From: an uncultured Comamonas sp.
Lineage (GTDB): Bacteria > Pseudomonadota > Gammaproteobacteria > Burkholderiales > Burkholderiaceae_C
Assembly (NCBI GenBank): GCA_947306475.1
Contig: CAMZGS010000006.1
Span: 1-64,000, forward strand
Length of the DNA: 64,000 nucleotides
Reading direction: 5' to 3'
Shown piece by piece: positions 37,064 to 46,752 of this stretch (the first letter of the stretch is position 1; every line of letters begins with the position of its first letter). A program made the translations under genes and the position numbers. The notes beneath the pieces were generated by a model. It saw only the letters and a program-made list of their open reading frames with translations. It ran no database searches and was not told the origin of the DNA.

Positions 37064-38025
37064 GCCTTGCGTCGTCCTTGAATGCGGGGGTCGATGAGGG
37101 CGTGCAGCACGTCCACCACAAAGCCGACCACGATCACCAGCGCCGCCAGCAGCAGCACGCCGTTGCGCACCAGCACCAGATCGCGGTTGGCAATCGCCTG
37201 GAACATCAGTCGCCCCAGGCCGGGCAGGTAGAAGATGTTTTCCACCACGATGGCGCCGGCCAGCAGATTGGCAAATTGCAGTCCCAGCAGGGTGAGTACC
37301 GGCACCAGGGCGTTGCGCAGCGCATGCCCCCAGAGCACGGCATGCTGCCCCAGGCCCTTGGCGCGGGCGGTGCGGATGAAGTCCTCGCCCAGCACCTCCA
37401 GCACGGCCGCGCGCGTCATGCGCGCCAGGATGGCCGTCTGCACCGCCGCCAGGGCCAGCGCGGGCAGCACCAGGGCCTTGAGCGCGGGCAGGATGCCGCC
37501 GCCTTCGGCCTGGCTCCAGCCTGGAAAGCCGCCAGCGGCAAACCATTGCAGGTGCACCGAGAACAACAGGATCAACAGAATGGCCAGCCAGAAGCTGGGC
37601 ACGGCCATGCCCAGTTGTGCCAGACCGGAGAGGGCCATATCCGCCGGCTGGTGCTGGCGTGCGGCGGCGTACAGCCCCAGGGGCAGGGCCAGCAGGCAGC
37701 TCAGGCCCAGGGCCAGCAGGGTCAGCGGCAGGGTCAGGGCCAGGCGCTCGCACAGCATGTCCCACACCGGCTCGCCATAGGCGTAGCTTTCGCCCAGGTC
37801 GGCGCGCGCCAGGGCCGACAGCCAGTCGGTGTAGCGCTGCCAGGCCGGGGCATCCAGGCCCAGCTGCGCGGCCAGGGCCGCCACGGCCTCGGGGGCAGCA
37901 TCGGGCCCCATGAGGACCTGGGCGGCATTGCCGGGCAGCAGATCCAGCACGGCAAAGACGACGGCGGAGGCGGCCAGCAGGGTCAGAACCAGAGTCAGCA
38001 GGCGCCGGGTGAGAAAGACCAGCAT
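37060..38025 (-). CDS. Peptide-type ABC transporter permease (DppB/OppB-like)
   Basis: This is the first gene of the importer operon, 321 residues and six membrane helices. It has the DppB start MLVFLTRRLLTLVLTLLAAS, the ADLGESYAYGEPVWDML segment and the EAA loop RTARAKGLGQHAVLWGHALRNALVPV. The ATG at 38025 was chosen because it begins the first helix. It lies 64 bases downstream of pth on the same strand, so read-through from the pth region is possible. Confidence 0.9.
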   Translation of the reverse strand: MLVFLTRRLLTLVLTLLAASAVVFAVLDLLPGNAAQVLMGPDAAPEAVAALAAQLGLDAPAWQRYTDWLSALARADLGESYAYGEPVWDMLCERLALTLPLTLLALGLSCLLALPLGLYAAARQHQPADMALSGLAQLGMAVPSFWLAILLILLFSVHLQWFAAGGFPGWSQAEGGGILPALKALVLPALALAAVQTAILARMTRAAVLEVLGEDFIRTARAKGLGQHAVLWGHALRNALVPVLTLLGLQFANLLAGAIVVENIFYLPGLGRLMFQAIANRDLVLVRNGVLLLAALVIVVGFVVDVLHALIDPRIQGRRKA

Positions 38026-38089
38026 GGGGTGAGTCAGTCCCGCAAAGTGTTCTGGATGGGGTGAAATGGGGTCGGGTGTGGCGCAGCGC

Positions 38090-38725
38090 CTACGGGGTGG
38101 GCGCTTCACCCGTGGGCGGAACAGCCTTGGGGCGTGGCGGTTTGGGGCGCGGGGCCTGCGTGGTGTGGATCTGGGCCATGGCCTTGTCCATGTCACCGGC
38201 CAGCAGCAGCGGCCAGGCCTTGAGGCTGTGGGCAATGCTGTCCTCAATGGCGCGCTGCTGCTCCGGCGGGGCTTTCTTCAGCACCCAGCTGGTGACTTCG
38301 CTCTTGTGTCCCGGGTGACCGATGCCGATGCGCAGGCGCCAGTAATCGCCACTGCCCAGCTGGGCGTGGATGTCGCGCAGGCCGTTGTGGCCGCCGTGGC
38401 TGCCACCTTTTTTCAGCTTGGCCTGGCCGGGGGGGAAGTCCAGCTCATCGTGCACGACGAGGATTTCCTCGGGCTGGATCTTGAAGAAACGAGCCAGCGC
38501 CGCCACCGACTTGCCCGACAGGTTCATGAAGGTCTGCGGTTGCAGCAGCCACAGCGTGTGGCCCTGCACATTGGCGCGCGCAGCCAGGCCCCAGTAGCTG
38601 CGCTCGGGTTGCAGGTGCACCTTGAGTTCACGCGCCAGGGCATCGACCCACCAGAAACCGGCGTTGTGGCGCGTATCGTGGTATTCGGGGCCGGGGTTAC
38701 CCAGGCCGACAATCAGTTTGATCAT
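38090..38725 (-). CDS. pth: Peptidyl-tRNA hydrolase
   Basis: This essential enzyme releases peptides from prematurely dropped peptidyl-tRNA. It has 211 residues. The catalytic histidine is in [10 protein letters not shown] (near residue 20). The other conserved parts are [41 protein letters not shown] and [17 protein letters not shown] lysine/proline-rich tail of about 25 residues extends beyond the family core. It is downstream of rplY, the usual order. Confidence 0.96.
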   Translation of the reverse strand: MIKLIVGLGNPGPEYHDTRHNAGFWWVDALARELKVHLQPERSYWGLAARANVQGHTLWLLQPQTFMNLSGKSVAALARFFKIQPEEILVVHDELDFPPGQAKLKKGGSHGGHNGLRDIHAQLGSGDYWRLRIGIGHPGHKSEVTSWVLKKAPPEQQRAIEDSIAHSLKAWPLLLAGDMDKAMAQIHTTQAPRPKPPRPKAVPPTGEAPTP

Positions 38726-38797
38726 GGAAGCACGTGGTCAGAAAGGGCCGACGGGATGATGGCTGGGTGCCTGGAAAACGCAAGGACAAAAAGAAGG

Positions 38798-38826
38798 CAA
38801 ACAAAAGGCCCACGCAAGGTGGGCCT
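38798..38826 (-). terminator. Terminator between rplY and pth
   Basis: An 8-bp stem (AGGCCCAC / GTGGGCCT, 38806-38826) is followed on the minus strand by TTTTGTTTG. A second GC hairpin (38844-38876, GCCACCC / GGGTGGC, with an alternative inner CCCCGC / GCGGGG) lies just before it, right after the rplY stop. Confidence 0.7.
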
Positions 38827-38886
38827 CGACGCATCTGGGCACAGCCACCCCGCACGAGCGGGGCTCGGAGGGTGGCCACCCGGCAA

Positions 38887-39516
38887 TTACTTCTTGCCCT
38901 TCTTGGCAGGAGCGGCTGCCGGTGCTGCTGCGGCGCCAGCGTCCACGGCCACTTCGGGCAGCTTGATGCTGACCAGAGCGGGGTTCTTGTTGGAGCCACG
39001 CACCACGGCCTTGACGCCAGCGGGCAGCTTGACCAGGTGACGCAGGGTCAGGTTGCTCTTGGAGGTCAGGCCCGACAGGTCCACCTTGATCACTTCGGGG
39101 CGCTTGGTCGGGACGCTGATGATGGACAGCTCTTGCACCAGGGGGGTGACGGTGCAGTTTTCGTCCTTCACGGCGGGCGATTGCTCGGCGCCTTCGTAGG
39201 TCAGGGCCACCTTGGATTCCACCTTGGTGTTCTCATCCACGCGCTGGAAGTCCACGTGCAGGACCATGGGCTTGAAGGGGTGGTATTGCACGTCGCGCAG
39301 CACGACCTTGGTGACCTTGCCGTCCAGCTCCATGTCCAGGATGCTGCTGTGGAACTCTTCCTTCTGCAGGGCGTGGAACAGGTTGTTGTGGTCCAGTTCG
39401 ATGGCCTGGGTGTCCTGGCCGGCACCGTACACGATGCCAGGGGTCTTGCCGGTGTAGCGCAGGCGGCGGCTCGCACCCGTACCTTGTTGTGCGCGTGTGG
39501 TAGCAACGAATTGCAT
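38887..39516 (-). CDS. rplY: 50S ribosomal protein L25 (general stress protein Ctc form)
   Basis: L25 binds 5S rRNA. This 209-residue protein is the long CTC form with the N-terminal L25 domain (GTGASRRLRYTGKTPGIVYGAG, HNNLFHALQKEEFHSSILDM) and the C-terminal TL5/CTC beta domain (about 95-185), then an Ala/Lys tail. It is encoded between prs and pth, the standard order in proteobacteria. Confidence 0.96.
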   Translation of the reverse strand: MQFVATTRAQQGTGASRRLRYTGKTPGIVYGAGQDTQAIELDHNNLFHALQKEEFHSSILDMELDGKVTKVVLRDVQYHPFKPMVLHVDFQRVDENTKVESKVALTYEGAEQSPAVKDENCTVTPLVQELSIISVPTKRPEVIKVDLSGLTSKSNLTLRHLVKLPAGVKAVVRGSNKNPALVSIKLPEVAVDAGAAAAPAAAPAKKGKK

Positions 39517-39564
39517 GATGAACTCCTAAGTGGATAGGCCGCGACCAGCCTTATCCGGGTTGAT

Positions 39565-39588
39565 AAAAAGACGGCACATGCCGTCTTT
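39565..39588 (-). terminator. Terminator between prs and rplY
   Basis: A 9-bp perfect stem (AAAGACGGC / GCCGTCTTT) has a 4-base loop and a T-run on the minus strand. It implies that rplY has its own promoter or depends on partial read-through. Confidence 0.8.
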
Positions 39589-39622
39589 GGGGGGAGCCGG
39601 CGGTCAACGCCCGCCGGCGGAT

Positions 39623-40582
39623 TTAATCCTGGAACAGGCTGCTGACCGATTCGCCGTTCTGGATGCGCTGCATGGTTTCAGCAAACAGCGGAGCGATCGA
39701 CAGCTGACGGATCTTGCCGCAGGCCTGGGCGGCCGGCGACAGGGGAATGGTGTTGGTCACCACCACTTCGTCCAGGGCATTGCCGCCAGAGATGCGGTCG
39801 ATGGCCGGGCCGGAGAAGATGGGGTGGGTGCAGTAGGCGTACACCTGCTTGGCGCCACGGGCCTTGAGCACTTCAGCGGCTTTGACCAGGGTGCCGGCGG
39901 TGTCGATCATGTCGTCCATGATCACGCAGTTGCGGCCTTCGATGTCGCCGATGACGTTCATGACTTCGGACTCGTTGGCCTTGGGGCGGCGCTTGTCGAT
40001 GATGGCCAGATCGCAGTTGAGCTGCTTGGCCAGGGCGCGGGCGCGCACCACGCCACCGACGTCGGGGCTGACGACGATGAGGTTGTCGTAGTTCTTCTGG
40101 GTCAGATCACCCAGCAGCACCGGCGAAGCGTAGATGTTGTCCACCGGGATGTCGAAGAAGCCCTGGATCTGGTCGGCGTGCAGGTCCATGGTCAGCACGC
40201 GCGAGACGCCGGCGGCCTGCAGCATGTTGGCCACCAGCTTGGCAGTGATCGGCACGCGGGTGGAACGCACGCGGCGGTCCTGGCGGGCGTAGCCGAAGTA
40301 GGGGATGACGGCACAGATGCTCTGGGCGGAGGCACGCTTCAGGGCGTCCACCATGACGAGCAGCTCCATCAGGTTGTCGTTGGTGGGGGCGCAGGTCGAT
40401 TGCACGACGAAGACATCGCGGGTGCGCACGTTTTGCTGGATTTCGACGGTGACTTCGCCGTCGGAGAAGCGGCCCACATTGGCCTTGCCCAGGGGCGAGC
40501 CCAGGTGACGACAGATTTCCTCGGCCATGCAACGGTTTGCGTTGCCGGAGAACACAATTGAATCAGAGAAGTTGGAGTGCAT
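39623..40582 (-). CDS. prs: Ribose-phosphate pyrophosphokinase
   Basis: This enzyme makes PRPP from ribose 5-phosphate and ATP for nucleotide, His and Trp synthesis. It has 319 residues. Features include [20 protein letters not shown], the ATP-binding [11 protein letters not shown], the PRPP-loop region [13 protein letters not shown] and [17 protein letters not shown]. The start at 40582 gives the standard length; the longer frame would run over the tRNA-Gln gene. Confidence 0.97.
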   Translation of the reverse strand: MHSNFSDSIVFSGNANRCMAEEICRHLGSPLGKANVGRFSDGEVTVEIQQNVRTRDVFVVQSTCAPTNDNLMELLVMVDALKRASAQSICAVIPYFGYARQDRRVRSTRVPITAKLVANMLQAAGVSRVLTMDLHADQIQGFFDIPVDNIYASPVLLGDLTQKNYDNLIVVSPDVGGVVRARALAKQLNCDLAIIDKRRPKANESEVMNVIGDIEGRNCVIMDDMIDTAGTLVKAAEVLKARGAKQVYAYCTHPIFSGPAIDRISGGNALDEVVVTNTIPLSPAAQACGKIRQLSIAPLFAETMQRIQNGESVSSLFQD

Positions 40583-40632
40583 GCGCGTATCCCGTGGTGG
40601 CGGATCGGGTTGGCTTGAACGCTGAAAGAGGG

Positions 40633-40709
40633 TGGCAGGGGAGGAAGGACTCGAACCCTCGCATGCCGGAATCAAAATCCGGTGCCTTAACCAACTTGGC
40701 GACTCCCCT
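40633..40709 (-). tRNA. tRNA-Gln (TTG)
   Basis: A 77-nt tRNA with encoded CCA. The acceptor AGGGGAG pairs with CTCCCCT, the anticodon is TTG in GATTTTGATTC, and the discriminator is G as in E. coli tRNA-Gln. It lies between ispE and prs, a conserved arrangement in proteobacteria, and is probably processed from their joint transcript. Confidence 0.95.
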
Positions 40710-40751
40710 ACACTGGCCAACAAGTCCGGAAACTTGCCGGCCGGTAGCTTT

Positions 40752-41612
40752 TCAATCTCGCGCCCATTCAATCAATGGGTGCTTTTGCAGGTTTTCACAG
40801 CTTCGGATCAGCCAGGATGTGGGTGCCTGGCGGGTATCCACACTGTGTTGTGTTCTGGCGAACACTGCACTCCCTGAGCCCGTCATTCTAGCCTGAAATT
40901 CTTGCTTCTGGAGAAAGGAGAGAACATTCTCGATCTCGGGGCACAAAGCGCAGGCCACAGGCTGCAGGTCATTGTGGCCGAAACCGTAGTGATCTGCTGC
41001 AAAGCCGGAGATTGTAGCGTGCTTTGTATTTCGTTGCAGATTGGGACTGGAAAAAATCTGTCCGGTATCCAGCCCCGCAGCGGGCTTGATGATGGTGAAG
41101 CGCGCGCTGGGCAGTGCGGCCTCGCCTTCCAGGGGGCTGATGTGCTCGCCCACGCCTTCCACCCAGGCGTTGCGCCCGTGGATGAAGAAGGGCACATCGG
41201 CGCCCAGCGCCAGGCCGATGCGTGCCAGCTCGCTGCGGCTGAGGTTCAGCTGCCACAGGCGGTTGAGCGCCAGCAGGGTGGTGGCCGCATCCGATGAGCC
41301 GCCGCCCATGCCGGCCTGGGCGGGGATGCTCTTGTTCAGATGGATGTGCACGCCTTGCTGGCAACCGGTGGCTGCCTGCAGGGCCTGGGCGGCGCGCACG
41401 CACAGGTCGTTGGCGGGCAGCGGGGTGCTGGCGTTGGCGTCGCTGCGGTGGATGTCGGCGCTGCTGGTCAGGCGTTCAAAGCAGAGGGTGTCGCACCAGT
41501 CGATGAGCATGAACACCGATTGCAGCAGGTGGTAGCCATCGGTGCGTCGGCCCGTGATGTGCAGGAACAGGTTGAGCTTGGCCGGCGCCGGAACGTCGTA
41601 CAGGGTGTGCAT
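40752..41612 (-). CDS. ispE: 4-diphosphocytidyl-2-C-methyl-D-erythritol kinase
   Basis: This GHMP kinase acts in the MEP isoprenoid pathway, 286 residues. It has [26 protein letters not shown] at the start, the ATP loop [18 protein letters not shown] (about residues 95-112) and the C-terminal [10 protein letters not shown] motif. It precedes tRNA-Gln and prs and supplies undecaprenyl and ubiquinone precursors. Confidence 0.96.
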   Translation of the reverse strand: MHTLYDVPAPAKLNLFLHITGRRTDGYHLLQSVFMLIDWCDTLCFERLTSSADIHRSDANASTPLPANDLCVRAAQALQAATGCQQGVHIHLNKSIPAQAGMGGGSSDAATTLLALNRLWQLNLSRSELARIGLALGADVPFFIHGRNAWVEGVGEHISPLEGEAALPSARFTIIKPAAGLDTGQIFSSPNLQRNTKHATISGFAADHYGFGHNDLQPVACALCPEIENVLSFLQKQEFQARMTGSGSAVFARTQHSVDTRQAPTSWLIRSCENLQKHPLIEWARD

Positions 41613-41629
41613 GGCAGGATGCAGGTTTT

Positions 41630-41716
41630 GATAGCTGCTGGCGTTTGTGACAAAAGGATTTTGGATGGTTTTATCCTTGAAGTCTTTGCGGGATCAGCGC
41701 ATGCAGCTATGTTTTT
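41630..41716. repeat. Comamonad intergenic palindrome, copy I
   Basis: The outer arms TAGCTGCTGGCG (41632-41643) and GCGCATGCAGCTA (41697-41709) surround an inner AAGGAT / ATCCTT stem. It lies between lolB and ispE, within a gene run on the same strand, so it may separate two transcripts. Confidence 0.7.
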
Positions 41717-41731
41717 AAAAGTCTGGTGATG

Positions 41732-42241
41732 TCAGGGCTGCAAAATGATTTTCAGCTGGGCCTGTGGTGCCGGGTGCAGCCGCTGGGCATTGATGCGGCC
41801 CCGGGCGTACTGCGCCAGATCCACCTGCCAGCCTGCGGCCTGCAGGGGCTGGCCCTGCAGCCAGGCAAACAGGGCGGGGATGGGGACATCGGCGCCCAGG
41901 CTGTCGCGCACCAGGTCGGCCAGCGTGGCGGACCGGCGCTCCTGCTGGCCTTGCTGCAATCGGGCCCAGCCCTTGCCCCAGGCAAGGGCCGCCACCTGGG
42001 TGCCCAGGGGTGTGAAGACATCCAGACTGCCCTGGGCGGGCGAGCCCTGCAGGTGGAAGCTGGCGCTGACGGAGTGCGCCGGGCCATCGGGCGTGGCGGG
42101 GGCCACGTGCAGGGCCATGCGGCCACTCCACTGCTGCGCGGCGTCGGCAGTGCCGGGGGCCGGTGGCGGGCTGCTGCAGGCGCCCAGCAGACCACTGAGC
42201 GCCAGGGTGAGCACCAAGCGGCGGGTGGGGCGATGCCTCAT
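41732..42241 (-). CDS. lolB: Outer membrane lipoprotein LolB
   Basis: LolB inserts lipoproteins into the outer membrane after receiving them from LolA. It has 169 residues, with a signal peptide and lipobox LLGAC (Cys at about residue 22), then the LolB-like WSGRMALHVA and SFHLQGSPAQGSLDVFTPLGTQVAAL segments. The identification is strengthened by the conserved order TPR-lolB-ispE. The ATG overlaps the upstream TPR stop (ATGA). Confidence 0.88.
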   Translation of the reverse strand: MRHRPTRRLVLTLALSGLLGACSSPPPAPGTADAAQQWSGRMALHVAPATPDGPAHSVSASFHLQGSPAQGSLDVFTPLGTQVAALAWGKGWARLQQGQQERRSATLADLVRDSLGADVPIPALFAWLQGQPLQAAGWQVDLAQYARGRINAQRLHPAPQAQLKIILQP

Positions 42242-44010
42242 GGCTGCACCTGCAGGCGCTGCAGGGTGGCGCGCAGCACTTCATTGTCCGGATCGCGCTG
42301 CAGGGCCTGGCGCCACAGGGACAGGGCGCGTTCGCGCTCTCCCTGGACCCAGAGTACTTCGCCCAGGTGGGTGGCAATTTCCACATCGTCGCGCAGGGCG
42401 TAGGCCTTTTCCAGCAGGGTCAGCGCCTCTTGCAGATTGCCCTGGCGGAAGGCAACCCAGCCCAGGCTGTCGGTGATAAAGGGGTCGTTGGGCGCCTGAT
42501 CGAGCGCGGTCTGGATCAGGGCGCGCGCTTCATCCAGGCGCACCCCGCGATCGGCCAGCGAATAGCCCAGCGCGTTGTAGGCGTGGTGGTAGTCGGGGTG
42601 GCGCGCCATGACGCTGCGCAGCAGCGCTTCCATGGTGTCCAGCTGGCCCACGCGCTCGGCCAGCAGGGCGGTTTCGTAGGTGATGTCCGGGTCTTCCGGG
42701 TGGGCCTGCTGCAACCGGGACTGCAGGGCAAAGGCTTCCTGATAGGCCTTGGCGTCGCGCAGCAGCTGCACTTCGGCCTGTTGCTTGCGCCGGTCTTCCG
42801 TCGGGCTGCCCGAGGGGGTGGCGCGGATCAGGGCGCGTGCCTGCGCCAGCTTGCCCTGTTTGGCCAGCACGGCGGCGCGCAGGCTTTGCAGGCTGAGCAG
42901 TTCGTTCTGTCCCTGCACGCGTTGCAGCCATTGTTCGGCGCGGGGCAGGTTGTTGGCCTGCAGGGCGCTGCGCGCGCCCAGGGTGCTGGCCTGTTGCAGC
43001 GCGTGGCGGCGCTGGGCGGCTTCGGGGATGCGCTCGATCAGCGGCAGGTAGGCCTGCAGTGCCTGTTCGGCCTGCTCCCACTGGCCCAGCTGGGCATACA
43101 CGGCGCCCAGGATGTACCAGGCATCGCCCTGATCGGGCGCGTGGGCGACGACGGCCTCCAGTTCGGTGCGCGCATCTTCCAGGCGCTGCTGGTCGATGAG
43201 CGCGCGTGCATAGGCCAGGCGGATGGTGGGGGCGGCCTCGCGTGCCAGATAGCCCCGCACCATGGCTTCGGCTTCGGGCAACTGGTTTTCCAGCAGCTCC
43301 AGGGCCAGCAGGGCGGTGGCGCCGTTGTCGGGTGCCAGCGCGTGGGCCTGTTGCGCGGTGTCCAGCGCCTGGGCCTTCTGCCCGGCCATCAGCTGCAGGT
43401 GGCCCAGCAGCGTCAGGGCGTTGGGGCGGGTGGCAGGTTCGTGCAGATCGGCCTGCAGGGCCTGCTCGACGACGGCTGCGGCCAGTTTCTTGTCGCTGAC
43501 GTGGCGGTACAACTGGGCAATGCCCAGGTACACCGCCGGTTTGCTGGCCAGTGGGGTGGCGGCCAGCTCGCGCGCCAGGGGCTGCTCGGACTCGGAGACG
43601 CGGTTGAGCATCAGCAGGATCTGCAGCAGATAGCGGTTGGCATCGCGCGAGTCGGGAAAGTCCTGCTGCCAGGCGTTGGCCGCCTGCAGGGCACGCGGGC
43701 CGGAGCGGGCGCGCAACGCGATGTCGGTGGCACGGCGGTACAGCGCTTCGGACTGGGTCTGCCGCGCGGCATCGAGCAGCAGGGAGACCGCGGTCTGGGC
43801 GTCGCCCTGGGCGGCCGACATCTCGCCCACCAGCAGTTCGTAGAGCAGCGGGCCATCCAGCTTCTGCACGGAGCGCTCCGGTAGAGCGTCCTCTTTGGTG
43901 GCGGTGCTGGTGGAAGGGGCAGCGTCGGCATCGGCGGGCGCGACAGCAGGCTGGGCGCAGGCGGTCAGGGCCAGTGCAGCCAGAACGGATCCAAGGCGGT
44001 AGTAGGGCAT
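42238..44010 (-). CDS. TPR-repeat lipoprotein
   Basis: This 590-residue envelope protein has a signal peptide ending LTAC (Cys about residue 18), an Ala/Asp/Thr-rich linker, then at least eight tetratricopeptide repeats spread from about residue 60 to the end (for example AWYILGAVYAQLGQWEQAEQAL and DSLGWVAFRQGNLQEALTLLEKAY). TPRs are protein-binding scaffolds. Such genes precede lolB in many Betaproteobacteria; the partner is unknown. The ATG at 44010 gives the lipoprotein signal. Confidence 0.85.
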   Translation of the reverse strand: MPYYRLGSVLAALALTACAQPAVAPADADAAPSTSTATKEDALPERSVQKLDGPLLYELLVGEMSAAQGDAQTAVSLLLDAARQTQSEALYRRATDIALRARSGPRALQAANAWQQDFPDSRDANRYLLQILLMLNRVSESEQPLARELAATPLASKPAVYLGIAQLYRHVSDKKLAAAVVEQALQADLHEPATRPNALTLLGHLQLMAGQKAQALDTAQQAHALAPDNGATALLALELLENQLPEAEAMVRGYLAREAAPTIRLAYARALIDQQRLEDARTELEAVVAHAPDQGDAWYILGAVYAQLGQWEQAEQALQAYLPLIERIPEAAQRRHALQQASTLGARSALQANNLPRAEQWLQRVQGQNELLSLQSLRAAVLAKQGKLAQARALIRATPSGSPTEDRRKQQAEVQLLRDAKAYQEAFALQSRLQQAHPEDPDITYETALLAERVGQLDTMEALLRSVMARHPDYHHAYNALGYSLADRGVRLDEARALIQTALDQAPNDPFITDSLGWVAFRQGNLQEALTLLEKAYALRDDVEIATHLGEVLWVQGERERALSLWRQALQRDPDNEVLRATLQRLQVQP

Positions 44011-44112
44011 GGAGGACAGATGCGGCAAATGTGGCAGGCGTGGCACGGGCAGGAAAAAAGGCTACCGGCCCATAATAATCGAAGCACTTGCCCCTGATTC
44101 CTTCCCGCCGCC

Positions 44113-44955
44113 ATGCCTGAATTGCCCGAAGTCGAAGTCACCCGCCGCAGCTTTGCCGATGCCATTGCCGGTGCCAGCATCACGCGGGTGCAGCTGGGCA
44201 AGCCGCTGCGCTGGCCGTTGGGCTGTGCGCCGCAGGAGCTGGTGGGGCGCCGGGTGCAGCAGGTGCGCCGCCGGGGCAAGTACCTGTTGCTGGATCTGGA
44301 CGAAGGCATGCTCATGCTGCATCTGGGCATGTCCGGCAGCCTGCGCTTTGCGCCCGGCCTGCCGCCAGCCGGGGTGCATGACCATTTCGAGATGCACACC
44401 AGCCACGGTGTGCTGCGCCTGCACGATCCGCGCCGCTTCGGTGCGGTGCTGGCCGTGAGCGGGGAGGACGATCCACGGGCGCGCAAGCTGCTCAGCGGCC
44501 TCGGTATGGAGCCGCTGGATGCGCACAGCTTTTGCTGGGAGGACTTTGCCAGTGGCCTGCAACGCAGCCGCACGCCCATCAAGACGCTGCTGCTGGCCGG
44601 CAAGCTGGTGGTGGGCGTGGGCAATATCTACGCCAGCGAGGTGTTGTTTGCCAGCCGCATCCACCCCGGTACCCCGGCATGCGCCATCAGCAGCGTGAAG
44701 GCGCGGCGCCTGCATGCGGCCATTGTGGCTACGCTAGAGCAGGCGGTGCAGCGCGGTGGCACCACGCTGCGCGATTTTTCTGATGCGTCGGGCCAGAGCG
44801 GGCACTTTCAGACCGAAACCCAGGTGTATGGCCGCCAGGGACAGCCCTGCGTGGTGTGCAGCACGCCGGTGCAGGTGATGCGCCAGGGGCAGCGCAGCAC
44901 CTTCTTCTGTCCGCGCTGCCAGAAGCTGCCTCAAGAACTTAATAAGCCACGGTGA
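44113..44955 (+). CDS. mutM: Formamidopyrimidine-DNA glycosylase (MutM/Fpg)
   Basis: This base-excision repair glycosylase/AP lyase removes 8-oxoguanine. It has 280 residues. The mature N-terminus PELPEVEV supplies the catalytic Pro and Glu, the conserved lysine is in [10 protein letters not shown], and the helix-two-turn-helix [12 protein letters not shown] and zinc finger CVVC...CPRC (near residue 255-275) are complete. Its last 17 bases overlap the end of the convergent NAD(P)-binding gene. mutY, which acts in the same 8-oxoG pathway, lies 3.8 kb away. Confidence 0.97.
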   Translation: MPELPEVEVTRRSFADAIAGASITRVQLGKPLRWPLGCAPQELVGRRVQQVRRRGKYLLLDLDEGMLMLHLGMSGSLRFAPGLPPAGVHDHFEMHTSHGVLRLHDPRRFGAVLAVSGEDDPRARKLLSGLGMEPLDAHSFCWEDFASGLQRSRTPIKTLLLAGKLVVGVGNIYASEVLFASRIHPGTPACAISSVKARRLHAAIVATLEQAVQRGGTTLRDFSDASGQSGHFQTETQVYGRQGQPCVVCSTPVQVMRQGQRSTFFCPRCQKLPQELNKPR

Positions 44956-45601
44956 AGCGCTGGCGGATGTGCAGGTTCTGCTCCAGCGCATCCACCAGGG
45001 CCACGGCCAGATCCTGCGCGGAGATGTCGCCGGGCTGGCCATCGGCCTGCATCAGCGGGGTGTCGCTGCCGACGCGGTAGCGGCCCGTGCGCCCCTGGCT
45101 TTGCGCGGCGGAGCCTGCGTGAAAACCCACGGCGGGGCTGAGCATGGTCCATTGCAGCGTGGTTTCCTGTTGTAGCTCCTTGAACATGTCGCGCGCTGCC
45201 GATGCGCCGGGGTAGATGGCCTTGGGGAACTCCGGCGTGTCCACAATCTGCACGCCCGGTGCGGCGTACAGGCTGCCGGCGCCGCCCACCACCAGATAAC
45301 GCGCCACGCCAGCGGCCTTGATGCCCTGCACGATGGCGCGCGAGCCGCGCATGAAGTCTTCATAGATGTTGGGGTTGGTCCAGCCGGCGTTGTAGGCGCT
45401 GAGCACCGCCTGCGTGCCGCGCACGGCTTGCTCCACGGCAGCGGCGTCCATTACATCGGCCTGCACCACCTTCAGACCCGGCTGGGCGGGCAGTTTGCCG
45501 GGATCGCGCACCAGTGCCACCACCTCGTGGCCGCGCTGCAGCAACTCCTGCAGCAGGGCTGCGCCGACAAAACCCGTAGCACCGATCAAAGCGACTTGCA
45601 T
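44939..45601 (-). CDS. NAD(P)-binding SDR-a5/NmrA-like reductase
   Basis: This 220-residue atypical short-chain dehydrogenase has the glycine motif [18 protein letters not shown] at the start. No classical YxxxK catalytic pair is obvious; NAG/Y residues are replaced, as in many NmrA-like or flavin-reductase (BVR-B) proteins. It may act as a redox sensor or reductase. It is divergent from a LysR regulator (101-base gap), which probably controls it. Confidence 0.82.
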   Translation of the reverse strand: MQVALIGATGFVGAALLQELLQRGHEVVALVRDPGKLPAQPGLKVVQADVMDAAAVEQAVRGTQAVLSAYNAGWTNPNIYEDFMRGSRAIVQGIKAAGVARYLVVGGAGSLYAAPGVQIVDTPEFPKAIYPGASAARDMFKELQQETTLQWTMLSPAVGFHAGSAAQSQGRTGRYRVGSDTPLMQADGQPGDISAQDLAVALVDALEQNLHIRQRFTVAY

Positions 45602-45702
45602 TTTTCAACTCCTTGTGTAGTGAACCAGTGCTGCAAGCTTAGTGTGTTGAAATCTGAATGAATTGGCTGTTTTATGCGAACACCTTGAAGTTGTACTTCA
45701 CA

Positions 45703-46602
45703 ATGCCAGGCATGGACGATCTCAAACGCATGGCGGTGTTTGCCGCTGTGGTGCAGCACGGCTCCCTGACGGCGGCGGCGCGCGCGCTGGGCATCAGTCC
45801 TTCAGCGGTGAGCCAGCATCTGCGTCAGCTGGAGCGCGAGGGTGGCGTGACCCTGCTGCACCGCTCCACGCGCCAGATTGCGCTCACCGATGCGGGGCAG
45901 CGCTTCTACGCCCAGTGCGCGGCCCTGAGTGCGGCCGCCGAGCGCGCGCGGGCCGAGCTGGTGGCCGAGCAGCAGATCCCCAGCGGCGAGCTGCGCCTGG
46001 CGGCTCCTGCGGGCTTTGCCCGGCACACTGCGCCCGCCCTGGGCGCCTGGCTGGCGCGCTTTCCGCAGCTGCGGCTGCATCTGCTGCTTGATGATGCGCC
46101 CATCGACCTGATCCAGGCGCGGGTGGACGTGGCGTTGCGCTTTGGCAACTTGTCCGACTCCAGCTGGGTGGCGCGCAAGCTGGCCCACACGCCGCAGTGG
46201 TTGTGCGCGGCGCCTGCCTGGGTGCAGGCGCGTGGCGGCCTGCCGCAGCATCCGGCACACATCAGCCCGGACAGCTGGCTGGCGCTGGACAAGTGCCTGC
46301 CGCTGTACATGGACTGGCAGCACAGCGGCACAGGTGAATCCTTTACCGTACAGGCCATGCCGCAGGTGGTGAGCAACCACCAGGGCGCGGTGCAGCAGTG
46401 GTGTGAGGCCGGACTGGGGGTGGCGTTGCTGTCGGCGCTGGATGCGGCCGCCAGCGTGCGCAGCGGCCGGCTGCTGCGGCTGCTGCCGCAGTGGAACATG
46501 GGGCAGCTCGACATCTGGGCCGTGACCCCGCAGCGCGATGCCCTGCCGGCCAAGGTGCGCCAGGTCATTCAGGAACTTCAGGCCTACTTTGGCACGATAT
46601 AG
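45703..46602 (+). CDS. LysR family transcriptional regulator
   Basis: This 299-residue regulator has an N-terminal winged helix-turn-helix (MAVFAAVVQHGSLTAAARALGISPSAVSQHLRQLE, about residues 9-43) and a C-terminal periplasmic-binding-like effector domain. It is divergent from the NAD(P)-binding gene, the usual layout of LysR regulator and target. In-frame ATGs at 45703 and 45712 are both possible; a longer frame from 45658 adds a leader absent from the family. Confidence 0.9.
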   Translation: MPGMDDLKRMAVFAAVVQHGSLTAAARALGISPSAVSQHLRQLEREGGVTLLHRSTRQIALTDAGQRFYAQCAALSAAAERARAELVAEQQIPSGELRLAAPAGFARHTAPALGAWLARFPQLRLHLLLDDAPIDLIQARVDVALRFGNLSDSSWVARKLAHTPQWLCAAPAWVQARGGLPQHPAHISPDSWLALDKCLPLYMDWQHSGTGESFTVQAMPQVVSNHQGAVQQWCEAGLGVALLSALDAAASVRSGRLLRLLPQWNMGQLDIWAVTPQRDALPAKVRQVIQELQAYFGTI

Positions 46603-46752
46603 ACATGCGCTGAAGCACGGATTTTGCGAGCATGCACGCATGCGGCTAAAGGCCGAGAAGGGCGCGGAAAGCGCCGCGCTGGCGCCGATAGGCCGGGGGT
46701 GCTCGGGGTTATATTCCCGCAATTGAGCCGTGTTGATGTGGGAGGCATACAG

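Noticed and set aside
42367-43884. A 505-codon plus-strand frame opposite the TPR lipoprotein gene
   Set aside because: Gly/Gln-rich translation with no motif; the opposite strand shows a lipoprotein signal and clear TPR repeats.
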